Assembly (NCBI RefSeq): GCF_002261355.1
Contig: NZ_NEVU01000001.1
Span: 186,001-250,000, forward strand
Source: Bordetella genomosp. 12
Lineage (GTDB): Bacteria > Pseudomonadota > Gammaproteobacteria > Burkholderiales > Burkholderiaceae_B
Direction: 5' to 3'
DNA: 64,000 bases
A program made the translations under genes and the position numbers. Position 1 is the stretch's first letter. Each line of letters begins with the position of its first letter. This document shows positions 37,076 to 48,241 of the stretch, piece after piece. Under the pieces are notes generated by a model. It did no database searches. It was not told the DNA's origin and worked only from the letters and a program-made list of their open reading frames with translations.

Positions 37076-38449
37076 ATGCTTAATGTCGTGATTCTCGCAG
37101 CCGGACTGGGCAAACGCATGCAGTCCGATCTGCCCAAGGTGCTGCATACCCTGGCCGGGCGCTCCATGCTCAGCCACGTGCTGGATAGCGCCCGCCAACT
37201 CGATCCGGCGCGCATCATCGTCGTGGTCGGCCATGGCGCCGAGCGTGTCGAGGCCGCCTACGCCGCGGAAGCGGGCCTGAGTTTTGCCTTGCAGCGGCCG
37301 CAGCAGGGCACCGGCCACGCCGTACAACAGGCCGTGCCCCAATTGACCGACGGCGATGGCGCCGATGATGCAACGCTGGTGCTCTACGGCGATGTGCCGC
37401 TGGTGCAGCCCGAGACCTTGCGCCGCCTGATGCAGGCGCGCGGACAGGGCGTGGCGGTGCTGACCGAAGTGCTGGCCGATGCCACCGGCTACGGGCGCAT
37501 CGTGCGCGATGCGCAGGGCCAGATCGCCCGCATCGTCGAGCACAAAGACGCCACCGACGCCGAGCGCGCCATCCAGGAGGTCAATACCGGCATCCTCGTG
37601 GCGCCGACGGCCAAACTGAAAGACTGGCTCTCCCGTATCGACAACAACAATGCCCAAGGCGAGTACTACCTGACGGACATCATCGGTCTGGCCGTGGCCG
37701 ATGGCGTGCCCGTGCATGCCGCGCATCCCGGCGCCAACTGGGAGACCCTGGGCGTGAACAGCCGTGTGCAGCAGGCCGAGCTGGAGCGCCGCTGGCAGCA
37801 TGAGCTGGCGCGCCGCCAGCTCGAAGCCGGCGTGACGCTGGCCGACCCGGCCCGTTTCGATCAGCGCGGCACGCTGTCCTGCGGCCGTGACGTCTACATC
37901 GATGTGGGTTGCGTTTTCGAAGGCAAGGTCACGCTGGGCGACGGCGTGCGGGTGGGCCCGCACTGCGTCTTGCGCGACGTCGAGATCGCGGCGGGTACGC
38001 ACGTGGAGGCCTATAGCCATCTGCAGCAGGCCAAAGTCGGCGCGGATGCCCGTCTGGGCCCTTACGCGCGGCTGCGTCCGGGCGCCGATCTGGCCGCGGG
38101 CGTGCATGTCGGCAATTTTGTCGAAGTCAAAAACGCGGTGCTGGGCGAAGGCAGCAAGGCCAACCATCTGGCCTATATCGGTGATGCCGATATCGGCGCG
38201 CGCGTCAACGTCGGCGCCGGCACCATTACCTGCAACTACGATGGCGTGAACAAGCACCGCACCGTCGTCGAGGATGATGTGTTCATCGGCTCGGATACCC
38301 AGCTTGTGGCGCCGGTGCGTGTGGGCCGGGGCGCGACCTTGGGCGCGGGCACCACGCTCACGCGTGATGCGCCGGCCGATGCCTTGACCCTGTCGCGCAC
38401 GCGCCAGACGACGGTGGCAGGCTGGAAGCGTCCAGTCAAGAAATCGTGA
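37076..38449 (+). CDS. glmU: Bifunctional N-acetylglucosamine-1-phosphate uridyltransferase / glucosamine-1-phosphate acetyltransferase
   Basis: A 457-residue enzyme that makes UDP-GlcNAc for peptidoglycan and LPS. The N-terminal uridyltransferase has [18 protein letters not shown] and [11 protein letters not shown]. The C-terminal acetyltransferase is a left-handed beta-helix with hexapeptide repeats ([28 protein letters not shown]) and HKNCRTVV-like [16 protein letters not shown]. Two ATGs three codons apart are possible; the second fits AAGAG spacing better. glmS is also in this window. Confidence 0.96.
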   Translation: MLNVVILAAGLGKRMQSDLPKVLHTLAGRSMLSHVLDSARQLDPARIIVVVGHGAERVEAAYAAEAGLSFALQRPQQGTGHAVQQAVPQLTDGDGADDATLVLYGDVPLVQPETLRRLMQARGQGVAVLTEVLADATGYGRIVRDAQGQIARIVEHKDATDAERAIQEVNTGILVAPTAKLKDWLSRIDNNNAQGEYYLTDIIGLAVADGVPVHAAHPGANWETLGVNSRVQQAELERRWQHELARRQLEAGVTLADPARFDQRGTLSCGRDVYIDVGCVFEGKVTLGDGVRVGPHCVLRDVEIAAGTHVEAYSHLQQAKVGADARLGPYARLRPGADLAAGVHVGNFVEVKNAVLGEGSKANHLAYIGDADIGARVNVGAGTITCNYDGVNKHRTVVEDDVFIGSDTQLVAPVRVGRGATLGAGTTLTRDAPADALTLSRTRQTTVAGWKRPVKKS

Positions 38450-39840
38450 GCCCGGTTGCGGCCGTAGACGCCGCCCCGGGCAAGAGCACGCCAGACGGTC
38501 TACCCGTTCCACAGCGGTATTACGCCGCCGCGACCGTGGTGGTGGGGATGAGCCTGTCGGTGCTCGACGCGACGATCGCCAACGTCGCCTTGCCGACCAT
38601 CGCCGGCGACCTGAACGCGCCGCCGTCGGCGGCCGTGTGGGTGCTCAACGCCTACAACCTGGCGGTGGTCACCATGTTGCTGCCCATGTCGGCGCTGGCC
38701 GAGCGCATCGGCTTTCGCCGCATGTTCACCATCGGCCTGGCGCTGTTCACCCTGGCGTCGCTGGCCTGTGCCTTGTCCGGCTCGCTATTGCAGCTGAGCC
38801 TGGCGCGCATGGTGCAGGGCATCGGCGCGGCCACGATGATGTGTATGTTCGGCGGGTTGGTACGCAATATCTATCCCACGAGCCTGCTGGGCCGGGGCAT
38901 CAGCATCAACGCCACGACCGTGGCCTTGATGTCGGTGCTGGGGCCGACGATAGGCTCTTTCATCCTGAGTGTGGCCGACTGGCGCTGGATTTTCGCCGTC
39001 AACCTGCCCATCGGCATCCTGCTCATGATGGGGCTGCGCTTTCTGCCCGAAGTGCCGCGCAATACGGCGCGCATGGATTACTTCTCGGCGCTGCTGTCCA
39101 TGGTGACGCTGGGCAGTTTCATTTCCGGCGTGGATTCGCTGGCGCAGGATCCGCTGCGCAGCCTGGGCCTGATCGCCCTGTCCATCGTCACCGGGCTGTT
39201 GCTGGTGCGCCGCAGCTGGGGGCAGACCGCGCCGCTGGTGCCTATCGATTTGCTGCGCATCCGGACGGTGGGGTTTGCCGTCATGGCATCGGCCAGCACG
39301 TTCGCGGCGCAGATGTCCTCCTATGTGGCGCTGCCTTTTTACTTCCAGCACATTCTGGGGCGGCCCCATCTGGAGGTCGGCCTGTTGATGGCGGCCTGGC
39401 CGCTGGGCACAGGCCTGATCGCGCCGGTGGCCGGCTTTCTGTCGGATCGCTATTCGGCTGCCGTGTTGTCCTGCGTCGGCGCCGGCGCCATGGTGGCGGG
39501 GCTGCTGTGGCTGGTGTGTTCGCCGCTGGATGCCTCCAATGCGCGCCTGATGGTGGGCATGTTCGTGGCCGGCGTGGGCTTCGGGTTTTTCCAGACCCCC
39601 AACAACCGCGCCATGCTGGCCGCCGCGCCCCGGCATCGCAGCGGCGCGGCCGGCGGCTTGCAGGCCACGACCCGGGTATTCGGCCAGAGTTTCGGCACGG
39701 CCCTGGTGGCCATTGCCTTTGGCCTGAGCGCCGCGCACGGCCCCACCCTGGGGTTGATCGCCGCGGCGGTCTGCGCCAGCCTGGCCATCGTGGTGAACTC
39801 GGTGCGCATCGCCAAGCGCATCGGTCTGCCGCAGCGCTGA
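38446..39840 (+). CDS. DHA2-family (EmrB/QacA-type) multidrug exporter
   Basis: A 464-residue 14-helix major facilitator. The DHA2 motif [17 protein letters not shown] is at about 40-56, followed by [13 protein letters not shown] and [17 protein letters not shown]. The antiporter motif C is seen in [26 protein letters not shown], in pieces. It starts with GTG overlapping the glmU stop (GTGA), so it may be translated with glmU. Substrate is unknown, and no EmrA-like partner is next to it. Confidence 0.87.
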   Translation: MSPVAAVDAAPGKSTPDGLPVPQRYYAAATVVVGMSLSVLDATIANVALPTIAGDLNAPPSAAVWVLNAYNLAVVTMLLPMSALAERIGFRRMFTIGLALFTLASLACALSGSLLQLSLARMVQGIGAATMMCMFGGLVRNIYPTSLLGRGISINATTVALMSVLGPTIGSFILSVADWRWIFAVNLPIGILLMMGLRFLPEVPRNTARMDYFSALLSMVTLGSFISGVDSLAQDPLRSLGLIALSIVTGLLLVRRSWGQTAPLVPIDLLRIRTVGFAVMASASTFAAQMSSYVALPFYFQHILGRPHLEVGLLMAAWPLGTGLIAPVAGFLSDRYSAAVLSCVGAGAMVAGLLWLVCSPLDASNARLMVGMFVAGVGFGFFQTPNNRAMLAAAPRHRSGAAGGLQATTRVFGQSFGTALVAIAFGLSAAHGPTLGLIAAAVCASLAIVVNSVRIAKRIGLPQR

Positions 39841-39844
39841 GCAG

Positions 39845-39870
39845 GCCGGCCCAGCTTATCGCGGGCCGGC
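39845..39870 (+). terminator. Hairpin after the DHA2 exporter gene
   Basis: GCCGGCCC, ten-base loop, GGGCCGGC followed by TTCTAT. It lies 5 nt after the exporter stop and directly before the ugd -10 element. Confidence 0.45.
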
Positions 39871-39873
39871 TTC

Positions 39874-39879
39874 TATAAT
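39874..39879 (+). promoter_or_regulatory. -10 element of the ugd promoter
   Basis: A perfect TATAAT 53 nt before the ugd ATG. No good -35 is found at 17 nt, so an activator or another -10-dependent feature may be needed. Confidence 0.45.
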
Positions 39880-39890
39880 GGCAGCCGGAA

Positions 39891-39909
39891 GCGCCTCCTT
39901 GGGAGGCGC
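39891..39909 (+). promoter_or_regulatory. Perfect hairpin in the ugd leader
   Basis: GCGCCTCC, TTG, GGAGGCGC is an 8-bp perfect stem 12-30 nt downstream of the -10 element and 22 nt before the ATG. There is no T-run, so it is likelier an mRNA 5'-end stabiliser than an attenuator. Confidence 0.4.
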
Positions 39910-39931
39910 GAGGAATTACGAGGCTGCGCGC

Positions 39932-41254
39932 ATGAAAATCACGGTCATAGGAACCGGCTACGTGGGCTTGGTGTCGGGCGCCTGCCTGGCGGATATGGGC
40001 AATGAAGTCATGTGCCTGGACACCAACGCCGACAAGATCGCCCAGTTGCGCCTGGGCCACATTCCCATCTACGAGCCGGGCCTGGAAGAACTGGTCCGCC
40101 GCAATGTGGCGGGCGGACGCCTGCATTTCACGGACGACGTGGTCCAGAGCGTGGCCTTCGGCAGCGTACAGTTCATCGCCGTGGGCACGCCGCCTGGCGA
40201 GGACGGCTCGGCCGACCTGCAATATGTGCTGGCCGCCGCGCGCAATGTGGCGCGCCACATGACCGCGCCCAAGGTGGTGGTGGACAAGTCGACCGTGCCC
40301 GTGGGCACGGCGGACAAGGTGCGCGCCGTCATGGCCGACGAGTTGGCCCGGCGCGGGGTGGCGCTGTCCTTCTCGGTGGCGTCCAACCCCGAGTTTCTCA
40401 AGGAAGGCGCGGCCATTGCCGACTTCATGAGCCCGGACCGCATCATCGTGGGCGCCGACGATGCGCACGCCATCGACGTGATGCGCCGCATCTACGCGCC
40501 CTTTCAGCGCACCCATGAGCGTTTGATGGTGATGGATATCCGCTCGGCAGAACTGGCCAAGTACGCGGCCAATGCCATGCTGGCCACGCGCATCTCCTTC
40601 ATGAATGAAATGGCCAATCTGGCCGAGAAACTCGGCGCCGACATCGAACAGGTGCGGCGCGGCATCGGCGCGGACCCGCGCATCGGCTATCAGTTTCTCT
40701 ACCCGGGCGTGGGCTATGGCGGCTCGTGCTTTCCGAAGGATGTGCAGGCGCTGGTGCGCACCGGCGCCGAGCAGGGCGAGTCCATGCAGGTCATCCGCGC
40801 GGTGGAAGCCGCCAACGAGCGCCAGAAACTGCGGCTGGCCGAGAAAGTGCGCGCCATTTATGGCGACGACCTGAGCGGCCGCCGCTTCGCGCTCTGGGGC
40901 CTGGCCTTCAAGCCCAATACGGACGATATGCGCGAGGCCCCCAGCCTGAGCATCATCGCCGACCTCACCCAGCGCGGCGCGCAGGTGCGCGCTTTCGATC
41001 CGGTGGCCATGGAGCAGGCGCGTCCGCTGTTGGCCGGCAATCCGGGCGTGACCATGACGGCCGATATGTACGAGGCGCTGGACGGCGCCGATGGCCTGCT
41101 CATCGCGACCGAGTGGAAGGTCTTTCGCGCGCCCGACTTCGAGCGCGTCAAACAGCTGCTCAAACGCGCCCTCATCATCGACGGCCGCAATCTGTGGATA
41201 CCGGCGGAGATGCGCGAACAAGGTTTCGAGTACCAGGGCATCGGGCGCGCATGA
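39932..41254 (+). CDS. ugd: UDP-glucose 6-dehydrogenase
   Basis: A 440-residue NAD-dependent enzyme making UDP-glucuronate for polysaccharide or LPS. The Rossmann motif is [16 protein letters not shown] at the N-terminus, the substrate region [14 protein letters not shown] follows, and the catalytic Cys266 lies in [11 protein letters not shown]. The C-terminal UDP-binding part includes [18 protein letters not shown]. The next gene overlaps by ATGA, pointing to coupled use in a polysaccharide pathway. Confidence 0.96.
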   Translation: MKITVIGTGYVGLVSGACLADMGNEVMCLDTNADKIAQLRLGHIPIYEPGLEELVRRNVAGGRLHFTDDVVQSVAFGSVQFIAVGTPPGEDGSADLQYVLAAARNVARHMTAPKVVVDKSTVPVGTADKVRAVMADELARRGVALSFSVASNPEFLKEGAAIADFMSPDRIIVGADDAHAIDVMRRIYAPFQRTHERLMVMDIRSAELAKYAANAMLATRISFMNEMANLAEKLGADIEQVRRGIGADPRIGYQFLYPGVGYGGSCFPKDVQALVRTGAEQGESMQVIRAVEAANERQKLRLAEKVRAIYGDDLSGRRFALWGLAFKPNTDDMREAPSLSIIADLTQRGAQVRAFDPVAMEQARPLLAGNPGVTMTADMYEALDGADGLLIATEWKVFRAPDFERVKQLLKRALIIDGRNLWIPAEMREQGFEYQGIGRA

Positions 41255-42306
41255 AGATTCTGCAACTGAACTTCGAGAAAGGCTGGCGCGGCGGCGAGCG
41301 GCAGACGCTTTACTGCATGCGCGCATTCCGTCAAGCCGGCCACGACGTCGAGATCCTGTGCCGCGAGGGCGGGCCGCTACAGGCGCGCGCCCGCAGCGAG
41401 GGTTTCAAGACGCATGGCGTGCGCAACGTGCCGGGCCAATTGGCTTTCCTGGCGCGGCACGGCCGCGACTTCGATCTGCTGCATTCGCAGACGGCCAACA
41501 CCAATACCTGGGCCGTGCTCACCAAACCCGTGCATCGCCGCCCGGTCGTGTTCTCGCGGCGCACGTCCTTCGTCGTCGAGCCGGGCGAGGAATGGAAGAC
41601 TGGCTTCAAGTGGCGGCATGTGGATCTGCTGGTCGCCATCAGTGACATGGCCGCCAGCGAACCGCGCCGCCTGGGCCTTCAGCCCGTGATCATCCGCAGT
41701 GCCGTCGAGCCGCATGAGGTCGACCCGGCCAACGTGGCCAGCCTGGTCGAGGAGTTCCGGCTCACGGGCCGCAAGGTGCTGGCGACCTCCGCCGCACTCA
41801 TCCGCGACAAGGATCCCGTGACGCTGGTGCGTGCCGTGGGCGAACTGGCGCGTCAGCGGCGCGACTTTGTCTTTCTGCACTTTGGGGCGGGCGGCGACCG
41901 CGAGGCCGAGGCACGCGCCGAAGTCCAGAAGCTGGGCATTGAAGACGTCTATCTGTTCACCGGCTTTCGCAAAGGGGTGGAAGACTTCTACAGCATCATG
42001 GATGTCTTCGTCATGGCCTCGTGCGAAGAGGCCTTGGGCAGCAGCGTGCTGGATGCCTTTTTGCAGCGTGTTCCGGTGGTTTCCACCGATGCCGGTGGTT
42101 TGAAGGAAAGCCTGGCCGAGGGGCGCGGCGTTCTGGTGGCGGTGGGCGACCACCACGCCATGGCGGCCGGCATGGCGCGCTGCCTGGACGATGCGGCTTT
42201 CCGGGCCGAGGTCACGCAACGCGCGTATGACTACGTGCGCACCGAGCACGACGTCACCGAGATGGGCCGGCGCTATCTGGCGGAGTTCGAGCGCCTGCTG
42301 CGCTGA
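41251..42306 (+). CDS. GT4-family glycosyltransferase
   Basis: A 351-residue GT-B fold enzyme. The N-terminus [18 protein letters not shown] has the GGxE donor-side motif, and [14 protein letters not shown] follows. The C-terminal half has [23 protein letters not shown] and the EX7E-like region [31 protein letters not shown]. It resembles LPS-core glycosyltransferases of the 1 type. Overlap with ugd suggests use of a UDP-hexuronate or a related sugar, but that is inference. It abuts the convergent Lrp gene with no base between stops. Confidence 0.85.
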   Translation: MKILQLNFEKGWRGGERQTLYCMRAFRQAGHDVEILCREGGPLQARARSEGFKTHGVRNVPGQLAFLARHGRDFDLLHSQTANTNTWAVLTKPVHRRPVVFSRRTSFVVEPGEEWKTGFKWRHVDLLVAISDMAASEPRRLGLQPVIIRSAVEPHEVDPANVASLVEEFRLTGRKVLATSAALIRDKDPVTLVRAVGELARQRRDFVFLHFGAGGDREAEARAEVQKLGIEDVYLFTGFRKGVEDFYSIMDVFVMASCEEALGSSVLDAFLQRVPVVSTDAGGLKESLAEGRGVLVAVGDHHAMAAGMARCLDDAAFRAEVTQRAYDYVRTEHDVTEMGRRYLAEFERLLR

Positions 42307-42828
42307 TCAGGCTGCCGGCGCGGCCGGCGGCAACGCCACCCGGGTGTCGAATTTGGCCCGGTGCACCGAGAAAAACGTGCGCACATTGCGCACATTGGCG
42401 TGCGCGGTAAAGGCACGGTGCGCCAGCGCGTGATAGGCCGGCATGTCGCGGACCAGCACGATGACCACAAAGTCTGGTCCGGGCGACACCCGATAGCACT
42501 GCAGCACGGCCGGCTCGGCCAGCATCAATTGTTCGAATTCGTCCAGGCGTTCCGCCGCCTGCACATCCAGCGTAATCTCCACAATAGCCGTCAGCGAACT
42601 GCCCAGGCGGCCCGCGTCGAGCAGCGCCACCTGGCGCGCGATGACGCCGGTCTCGGTCAGGCGGCGCACCCGGCGCAGGCAGGTGGGCGGCGACGCATGC
42701 ACGCGCAGGGCCAATTCCTGATTGGTCAGGGCGCTGTCGCGTTGCAGTTGTTCCAGGATGCGTCGATCCAGATCGTCCAGCACGAATGCTTCGGGTGCCG
42801 CGGCGGCCAAATCCCGGTTGTTATGCAT
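42307..42828 (-). CDS. Lrp/AsnC-family transcription regulator
   Basis: A 173-residue regulator: winged helix at 17-75 with LDDLDRRILEQLQRDSALTNQELALRV in pieces and the recognition segment SPPTCLRRVRRL, then a RAM domain with VLQCYRVSPGPDFVVIVLVRDM. AsnC-type proteins sense amino acids. It is convergent and end-to-end with the glycosyltransferase and divergent from glmS over 147 AT-rich bases, so it may regulate itself. Confidence 0.92.
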   Translation of the reverse strand: MHNNRDLAAAAPEAFVLDDLDRRILEQLQRDSALTNQELALRVHASPPTCLRRVRRLTETGVIARQVALLDAGRLGSSLTAIVEITLDVQAAERLDEFEQLMLAEPAVLQCYRVSPGPDFVVIVLVRDMPAYHALAHRAFTAHANVRNVRTFFSVHRAKFDTRVALPPAAPAA

Positions 42829-42912
42829 TTATATTTCAACAATTGGTAGACCAAGAAAGAATATTTAATCACCTATTTGTAAAAAAATAAACTTTCAGAT
42901 TATCGAGAATAT

Positions 42913-42927
42913 AGAAATCTAATTTCT
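42913..42927. promoter_or_regulatory. Inverted repeat between lrp-like gene and glmS
   Basis: AGAAAT-CTA-ATTTCT, a perfect palindrome in an unusually AT-rich gap (42829-42975), 48 nt before the glmS start. Lrp-type proteins favour such AT-rich sites, so this may be an operator for the adjacent regulator. Confidence 0.35.
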
Positions 42928-42975
42928 CTTCGCTGCGCGCACAATGCGCACACTATCTTTTAAGGAGCTACGCTC

Positions 42976-44808
<1,833 letters not shown>

Positions 44809-44823
44809 GGTAGCAGACCGGGG

Positions 44824-44886
44824 GGCAGAGGATAGCGAAGCGGTAAGCCGGGCGCGTGGACTGAGTCCGAGCGCTTCCCCTCTGCC
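44824..44886 (+). ncRNA. Branched RNA structure in the glmS 3' region
   Basis: GGCAGAGG (44824-44831) pairs with CCTCTGCC (44879-44886). Inside, AGCG pairs with CGCT, and two small hairpins, CGG(TAAG)CCG and GGAC(TGA)GTCC, fill a four-way-like junction. It starts 16 nt after the glmS stop. It could be a stable 3' UTR, a processed RNA or a repeat element. I do not recognise it as a known riboswitch. Confidence 0.35.
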
Positions 44887-44908
44887 TGCCATCTCGGGAT
44901 GACCCAAG

Positions 44909-44936
44909 AACGAGGGCCGCGTAAGCGGCCCTCGTT
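44909..44936 (+). terminator. Strong hairpin after glmS
   Basis: AACGAGGGCCGC, loop GTAA, GCGGCCCTCGTT is a 12-bp perfect stem 100 nt after glmS. The T-run is short (TT). It may end transcripts from both glmS and the small minus-strand gene. Confidence 0.55.
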
Positions 44937-45000
44937 CATATGCGCGTCGAGGCTGGGCTGCGCCCAAGCGGTGCCGCGGCACCCTTGAGCCCGGGGGCGT

Positions 45001-45153
45001 TCAGGAGGCCCGGGACGATTCGTTTTCCAGCTCTTTTTGCCTGGCCTTTTCCCGCTTTTCTCCGTCGCGGTGCGACTTGATGGCAAAGAACATACATACG
45101 GCCAGCACGAGGAGTTTGAACGTACCGAAGACGACGGGGATCCAGAAATCCAT
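45001..45153 (-). CDS. Small single-pass membrane protein, unknown function
   Basis: A 50-residue protein, MDFWIPVVFGTFKLLVLAVCMFFAI as its membrane helix, then a charged cytoplasmic tail HRDGEKREKARQKELENES, likely a short coiled coil. GAGGAAATA precedes this ATG; an upstream in-frame ATG at 45186 has no better site. No family recognised. Such tiny charged-tail proteins are easily missed, and the call depends on its good ribosome-binding site and clean membrane helix. Confidence 0.5.
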   Translation of the reverse strand: MDFWIPVVFGTFKLLVLAVCMFFAIKSHRDGEKREKARQKELENESSRAS

Positions 45154-45279
45154 TATTTCCTCAAAGCGCTGCGGCGGCAGCTTCATTTATTGCTTGCGGG
45201 TCAGGCTCGGGCAGGCCGGCGGCGGGGGCCGCGCAGGCGGGTTTGCCGGCACGGGGACCCGGTTCGGGGAGCGGTATAC

Positions 45280-45346
45280 TCCCTACAAGTTGGCAGATAA
45301 TACCGCTAAAATCCATACAAGTAGTTGAAACAGCAAATTTGTATGG
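45280..45346 (+). promoter_or_regulatory. Repeated operator-like sites before the MocR gene
   Basis: TCCCTACAAGT (45280-45290) and TCCATACAAGT (45312-45322) are direct repeats 32 nt apart. TTGTATGG (45339-45346) is the inverted form of CCATACAA (45313-45320). TATACT at 45275-45280 may be a -10. A further TCCCTACA is at 45375-45382, just before the start. MocR regulators usually bind such direct plus inverted repeats. Confidence 0.5.
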
Positions 45347-45394
45347 CTAAATGTCGTGCGAAAAGCAACAAAAATCCCTACATAAAGATAGCGC

Positions 45395-46804
45395 ATGCCT
45401 CTCTCCCCCCGTTTGAAGAAAGCCAATCTGTCCTGGGTGCGGCCGCTGGTCGCGGGCGCGGGCGCGCGCTATAGGCAGATCGCCACGCAAATCCTGACGG
45501 CGGTGGAGGACGGGGTGCTGCGGCCGGGCGACCGCCTGCCCCCGCAGCGCGAACTTGCCCAGACCCTGGGCGTGGACCTGACGACGGTCACGCGCGCCTA
45601 TGCCGAAGTTCGCCAGCAAGGTATGCTGGAAGCGCAGGGCGCGGGCGGAACGTATGTGGCCTACTCCGGAGCCGGCAGCGGAGCGACGATCGATCTGGGC
45701 ATGAATATCCCGCCCTTGCTCGGCAGTGCGGCATTTTCGCAGATGCTGGCGCAGGCCAGCGGCGCGGCGCAGGCGGCCGCGGACGGCATGGATTTGATGA
45801 GTTATCACGTGGGCGCGGGGGCCCAGCGGCATCGGCAGGCCGGCGCGCAATGGTTGCGGCCGATGATCGGTGAGACGGACAGCGAGCGGGTCGTGGTGTG
45901 TCCGGGCGCGCAGAGCGCCATTGCCGCGCTGCTGCTTGCCAAGAGCCAGTCCGCAGACGCCATCGCCTGTGATGCCCTGACGTATCCGGGTTTTCTGGCC
46001 GCGGCCCGCTTGTTGCAGCGGCAGGCGATCGGGGTGAAGTCGGACGCGCATGGCATGGATCCGGCCGATCTCGAGCGGGTGTGCGAGCAGCATCGCCCCG
46101 CCATGCTGTATCTGAACCCGACGATTCAGAACCCGACCACGCTGACGTTATCGCTCGAGCGGCGTGCCGCGCTGCTGCGGGTGGCGCAGAAGTACGCGCT
46201 GCCCGTGATCGAGGATGATCCCTATTGGCGCTTGGCCGAACAGGCGCCGAGCACGATGTTCTCGCTGGCCGCGCAGACGCCATCGGCGCCGGTGTACTAC
46301 GTATCCACGCTGTCCAAGTGCATGGCGCCGGGGTTGCGGACCGCCTACCTGGTGGTGCCTGGCGGCGAGCCGCTGAGCCCGGTTCTGGATGCTCTGCGTT
46401 CCTTGGCGCTGATGCCCGCGGCGTGGATGACGGAGATGGCGTCGGCCTGGATCGAGTCAGGCACGGCCCTGCAATGGCTGGCGCAGGTCAAGGAAGAGCT
46501 GCGGCATCGTCAGGCCATCGCCGCGTCGATTCTGCCGGGCCCCATTCAGGCCGACCCCAACGGGCTGCACCTCTGGCTGCAGCTGCCGCGCGATATCGAC
46601 CTCTACCGGTTGACGCAAACCGCGCTGCAACAGGGCGTGAGCGTCACGGACTCGGGTTCGTTTGCCGCCGGACCGGCCAGCCCCATGGCGCTGCGGGTGT
46701 CTTTGGGCGGGGCGCTGGACCGAGCGCGCCTGGCGCACGGCCTGGACTGCCTGGCGGCCTTGCTCAAGGGCGATCTCGCCCGGCGGGTGTTCCCCGTTGT
46801 CTGA
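45395..46804 (+). CDS. MocR-family regulator (GntR winged helix plus aminotransferase-like domain)
   Basis: A 469-residue PLP-type regulator. The winged helix (about 20-85) has YRQIATQILTAVEDGVLRPGDRLPPQRELAQTLGVDLTTVTRAY in pieces. The fold-type I aminotransferase domain has YLNPTIQNPTTLTLS and the PLP lysine in YVSTLSKCMAPGLRTAYL. MocR proteins sense PLP or amino acids such as GABA or taurine. No pdxST or aminotransferase target gene is adjacent, so it may mainly control itself; ligand unknown. Confidence 0.88.
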   Translation: MPLSPRLKKANLSWVRPLVAGAGARYRQIATQILTAVEDGVLRPGDRLPPQRELAQTLGVDLTTVTRAYAEVRQQGMLEAQGAGGTYVAYSGAGSGATIDLGMNIPPLLGSAAFSQMLAQASGAAQAAADGMDLMSYHVGAGAQRHRQAGAQWLRPMIGETDSERVVVCPGAQSAIAALLLAKSQSADAIACDALTYPGFLAAARLLQRQAIGVKSDAHGMDPADLERVCEQHRPAMLYLNPTIQNPTTLTLSLERRAALLRVAQKYALPVIEDDPYWRLAEQAPSTMFSLAAQTPSAPVYYVSTLSKCMAPGLRTAYLVVPGGEPLSPVLDALRSLALMPAAWMTEMASAWIESGTALQWLAQVKEELRHRQAIAASILPGPIQADPNGLHLWLQLPRDIDLYRLTQTALQQGVSVTDSGSFAAGPASPMALRVSLGGALDRARLAHGLDCLAALLKGDLARRVFPVV

Positions 46805-46816
46805 GCGACGCAGCCG

Positions 46817-47184
46817 TTGCGCCTGCGCGTCGCGCTGACCCGCGAGTCTGCTTCCCGCGTTCGGCCAACGCGGCGGGCCAATGGGCCTGGCGCACGCAGG
46901 ATACGGCGCGCGTCTTTGCGGGTATCGCGCATCGCAACTATCGTTCGCGCCCACGGATCTCGCGCATGCGTAGTGCCTTGGCCGATGTGGACACGCGTCG
47001 GTCATGGCCGCTACACCGGTGGCGCCAGCCGTTTCAATACCGATTCGCATGCGAACAGTGTCGGCTTTCAGGCTTTCGGCCCTATCGCCTGCTCGGCCGC
47101 CCGCATCAGCTGCTGGTCGGCGACAACTCCGTCTTCTGCGGCGCACCGCGCAACGTTTTCGCCCAGTTGCGCGACACGTTCTAA
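46817..47184 (+). pseudogene. Decayed 3' end of an outer-membrane beta-barrel (autotransporter-like) gene
   Basis: The 408-nt gap between the MocR gene and the LysR gene still reads as barrel strands in two frames. One frame gives QWAWRTQDTARVFAGIAHRNY and ALADVDT, the next VGHGRYTGGASRFNTDSHANSVGFQ, then back to YRLLGRPHQLLVGDNS and NVFAQLRDTF before TAA. A shift near 46993 and another near 47085 explain the change of frame. The final Phe fits the C-terminal barrel signal. No start or passenger region is present, so this is a remnant. Family is tentative. Confidence 0.45.
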
Positions 47185-47212
47185 GCAAGGCTTGCCTGCG
47201 CGCCCATGTGCG

Positions 47213-48115
47213 CTAGCGTGCCGCAATCGCTTCGGCCTGCTGGCGCACCAGCAATTGCAGGAACGTCTCGCACCCTGAGCGCAGCGACTCGAACGCCGAG
47301 GTGATCAGGTAGACGGCCACGGGGAATTCCAGGTCTACCGGCCGCACGACCAGGCCGCTCCATAGTTCTTCGTCGACGCACAGCTCATTGACCAGTGCGA
47401 CCCCCACCCCTTCATGCACCAAGGCGCATGCTTGTTCCGAGCGGTTGATCTCGACCAGGGGCGAGTCTTCCACGCCGGCGGCGCGCAAGTGTTTGCGTAT
47501 CAGGGCACCGATGGGCATGTCCTGCTGGTAGAGGATCAAGGGCAGGCCGGTCAGGTCGCCCAGCTTGATCATGGCGCTGCGCGCAAGCGGATGCCCTTTG
47601 GGTACGGCCAGGCAAATCTTGCCGTCGAACAAGGGTGTGCAACGCAGGTTGGGATGGTCGATGGGCCAGATCGACAAGGAAAAATCGACCACCTTGCCCA
47701 ATAGATCCGCCGGCATCTCTTTGATCAGACTGGTTTTGTAGGAGAAGGCAGCCGGCGGCTGTGTCGCGAGGTAGCGTTTGATCGCCCGGGGCACGACGCG
47801 CAGGCCTAGCGCCGGGCTGCTGGAGAAACTGATGCGCTCTTGCCGGTGTCCTTTCAGGTTTTCGACCAGCCCATCGATGCGGGCGGCGGCGCCATAGAGA
47901 TCGTCGACCTCGCGAAAGATGACCCGGGCGTTGTCCGTGGGCAGCAAGGCGCCGCCCTTGCGCTCGAACAGTGCCAGGCCGAGGCTGCTTTCGATATTGG
48001 CCAGGGTGCGGCTGACCACGGGTTGGGAAACGAAGAGCATACGGGCGGCGCCGCTGGTCGAGCCGGTGAGCATCACCGCCCGGAAGACTTCCATATGGCG
48101 CAGCTTGAATTTCAT
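47213..48115 (-). CDS. LysR-family transcription regulator (unit A)
   Basis: A 300-residue regulator. The N-terminal helix-turn-helix has LRHMEVFRAVMLTGSTSGAARMLFVSQPVVSRTLANIESSLGLALFER in pieces. The effector domain follows from about 90. The start MKFKLRHM fits the family; a much longer frame upstream is only antisense to other genes. It is divergent from the CMD-domain gene with 126 nt between, so it probably controls that unit. Confidence 0.9.
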   Translation of the reverse strand: MKFKLRHMEVFRAVMLTGSTSGAARMLFVSQPVVSRTLANIESSLGLALFERKGGALLPTDNARVIFREVDDLYGAAARIDGLVENLKGHRQERISFSSSPALGLRVVPRAIKRYLATQPPAAFSYKTSLIKEMPADLLGKVVDFSLSIWPIDHPNLRCTPLFDGKICLAVPKGHPLARSAMIKLGDLTGLPLILYQQDMPIGALIRKHLRAAGVEDSPLVEINRSEQACALVHEGVGVALVNELCVDEELWSGLVVRPVDLEFPVAVYLITSAFESLRSGCETFLQLLVRQQAEAIAAR

Positions 48116-48241
48116 TGTCGTCCTTGAGGGTCTATGTCTTGCAGCTATACCCGCAGTGTTAATCGCATATCTGCATCCGCTGCATCGTTCATAGAATAGC
48201 CGCCAGGTAGCCGGATACCCAGGCTGCAACGAGGAGACGAC

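Noticed and set aside
42829-42975. glmS ribozyme or riboswitch in the glmS leader
   Set aside because: The leader is short and AT-rich and has no ribozyme core; that element belongs mainly to Gram-positive bacteria.
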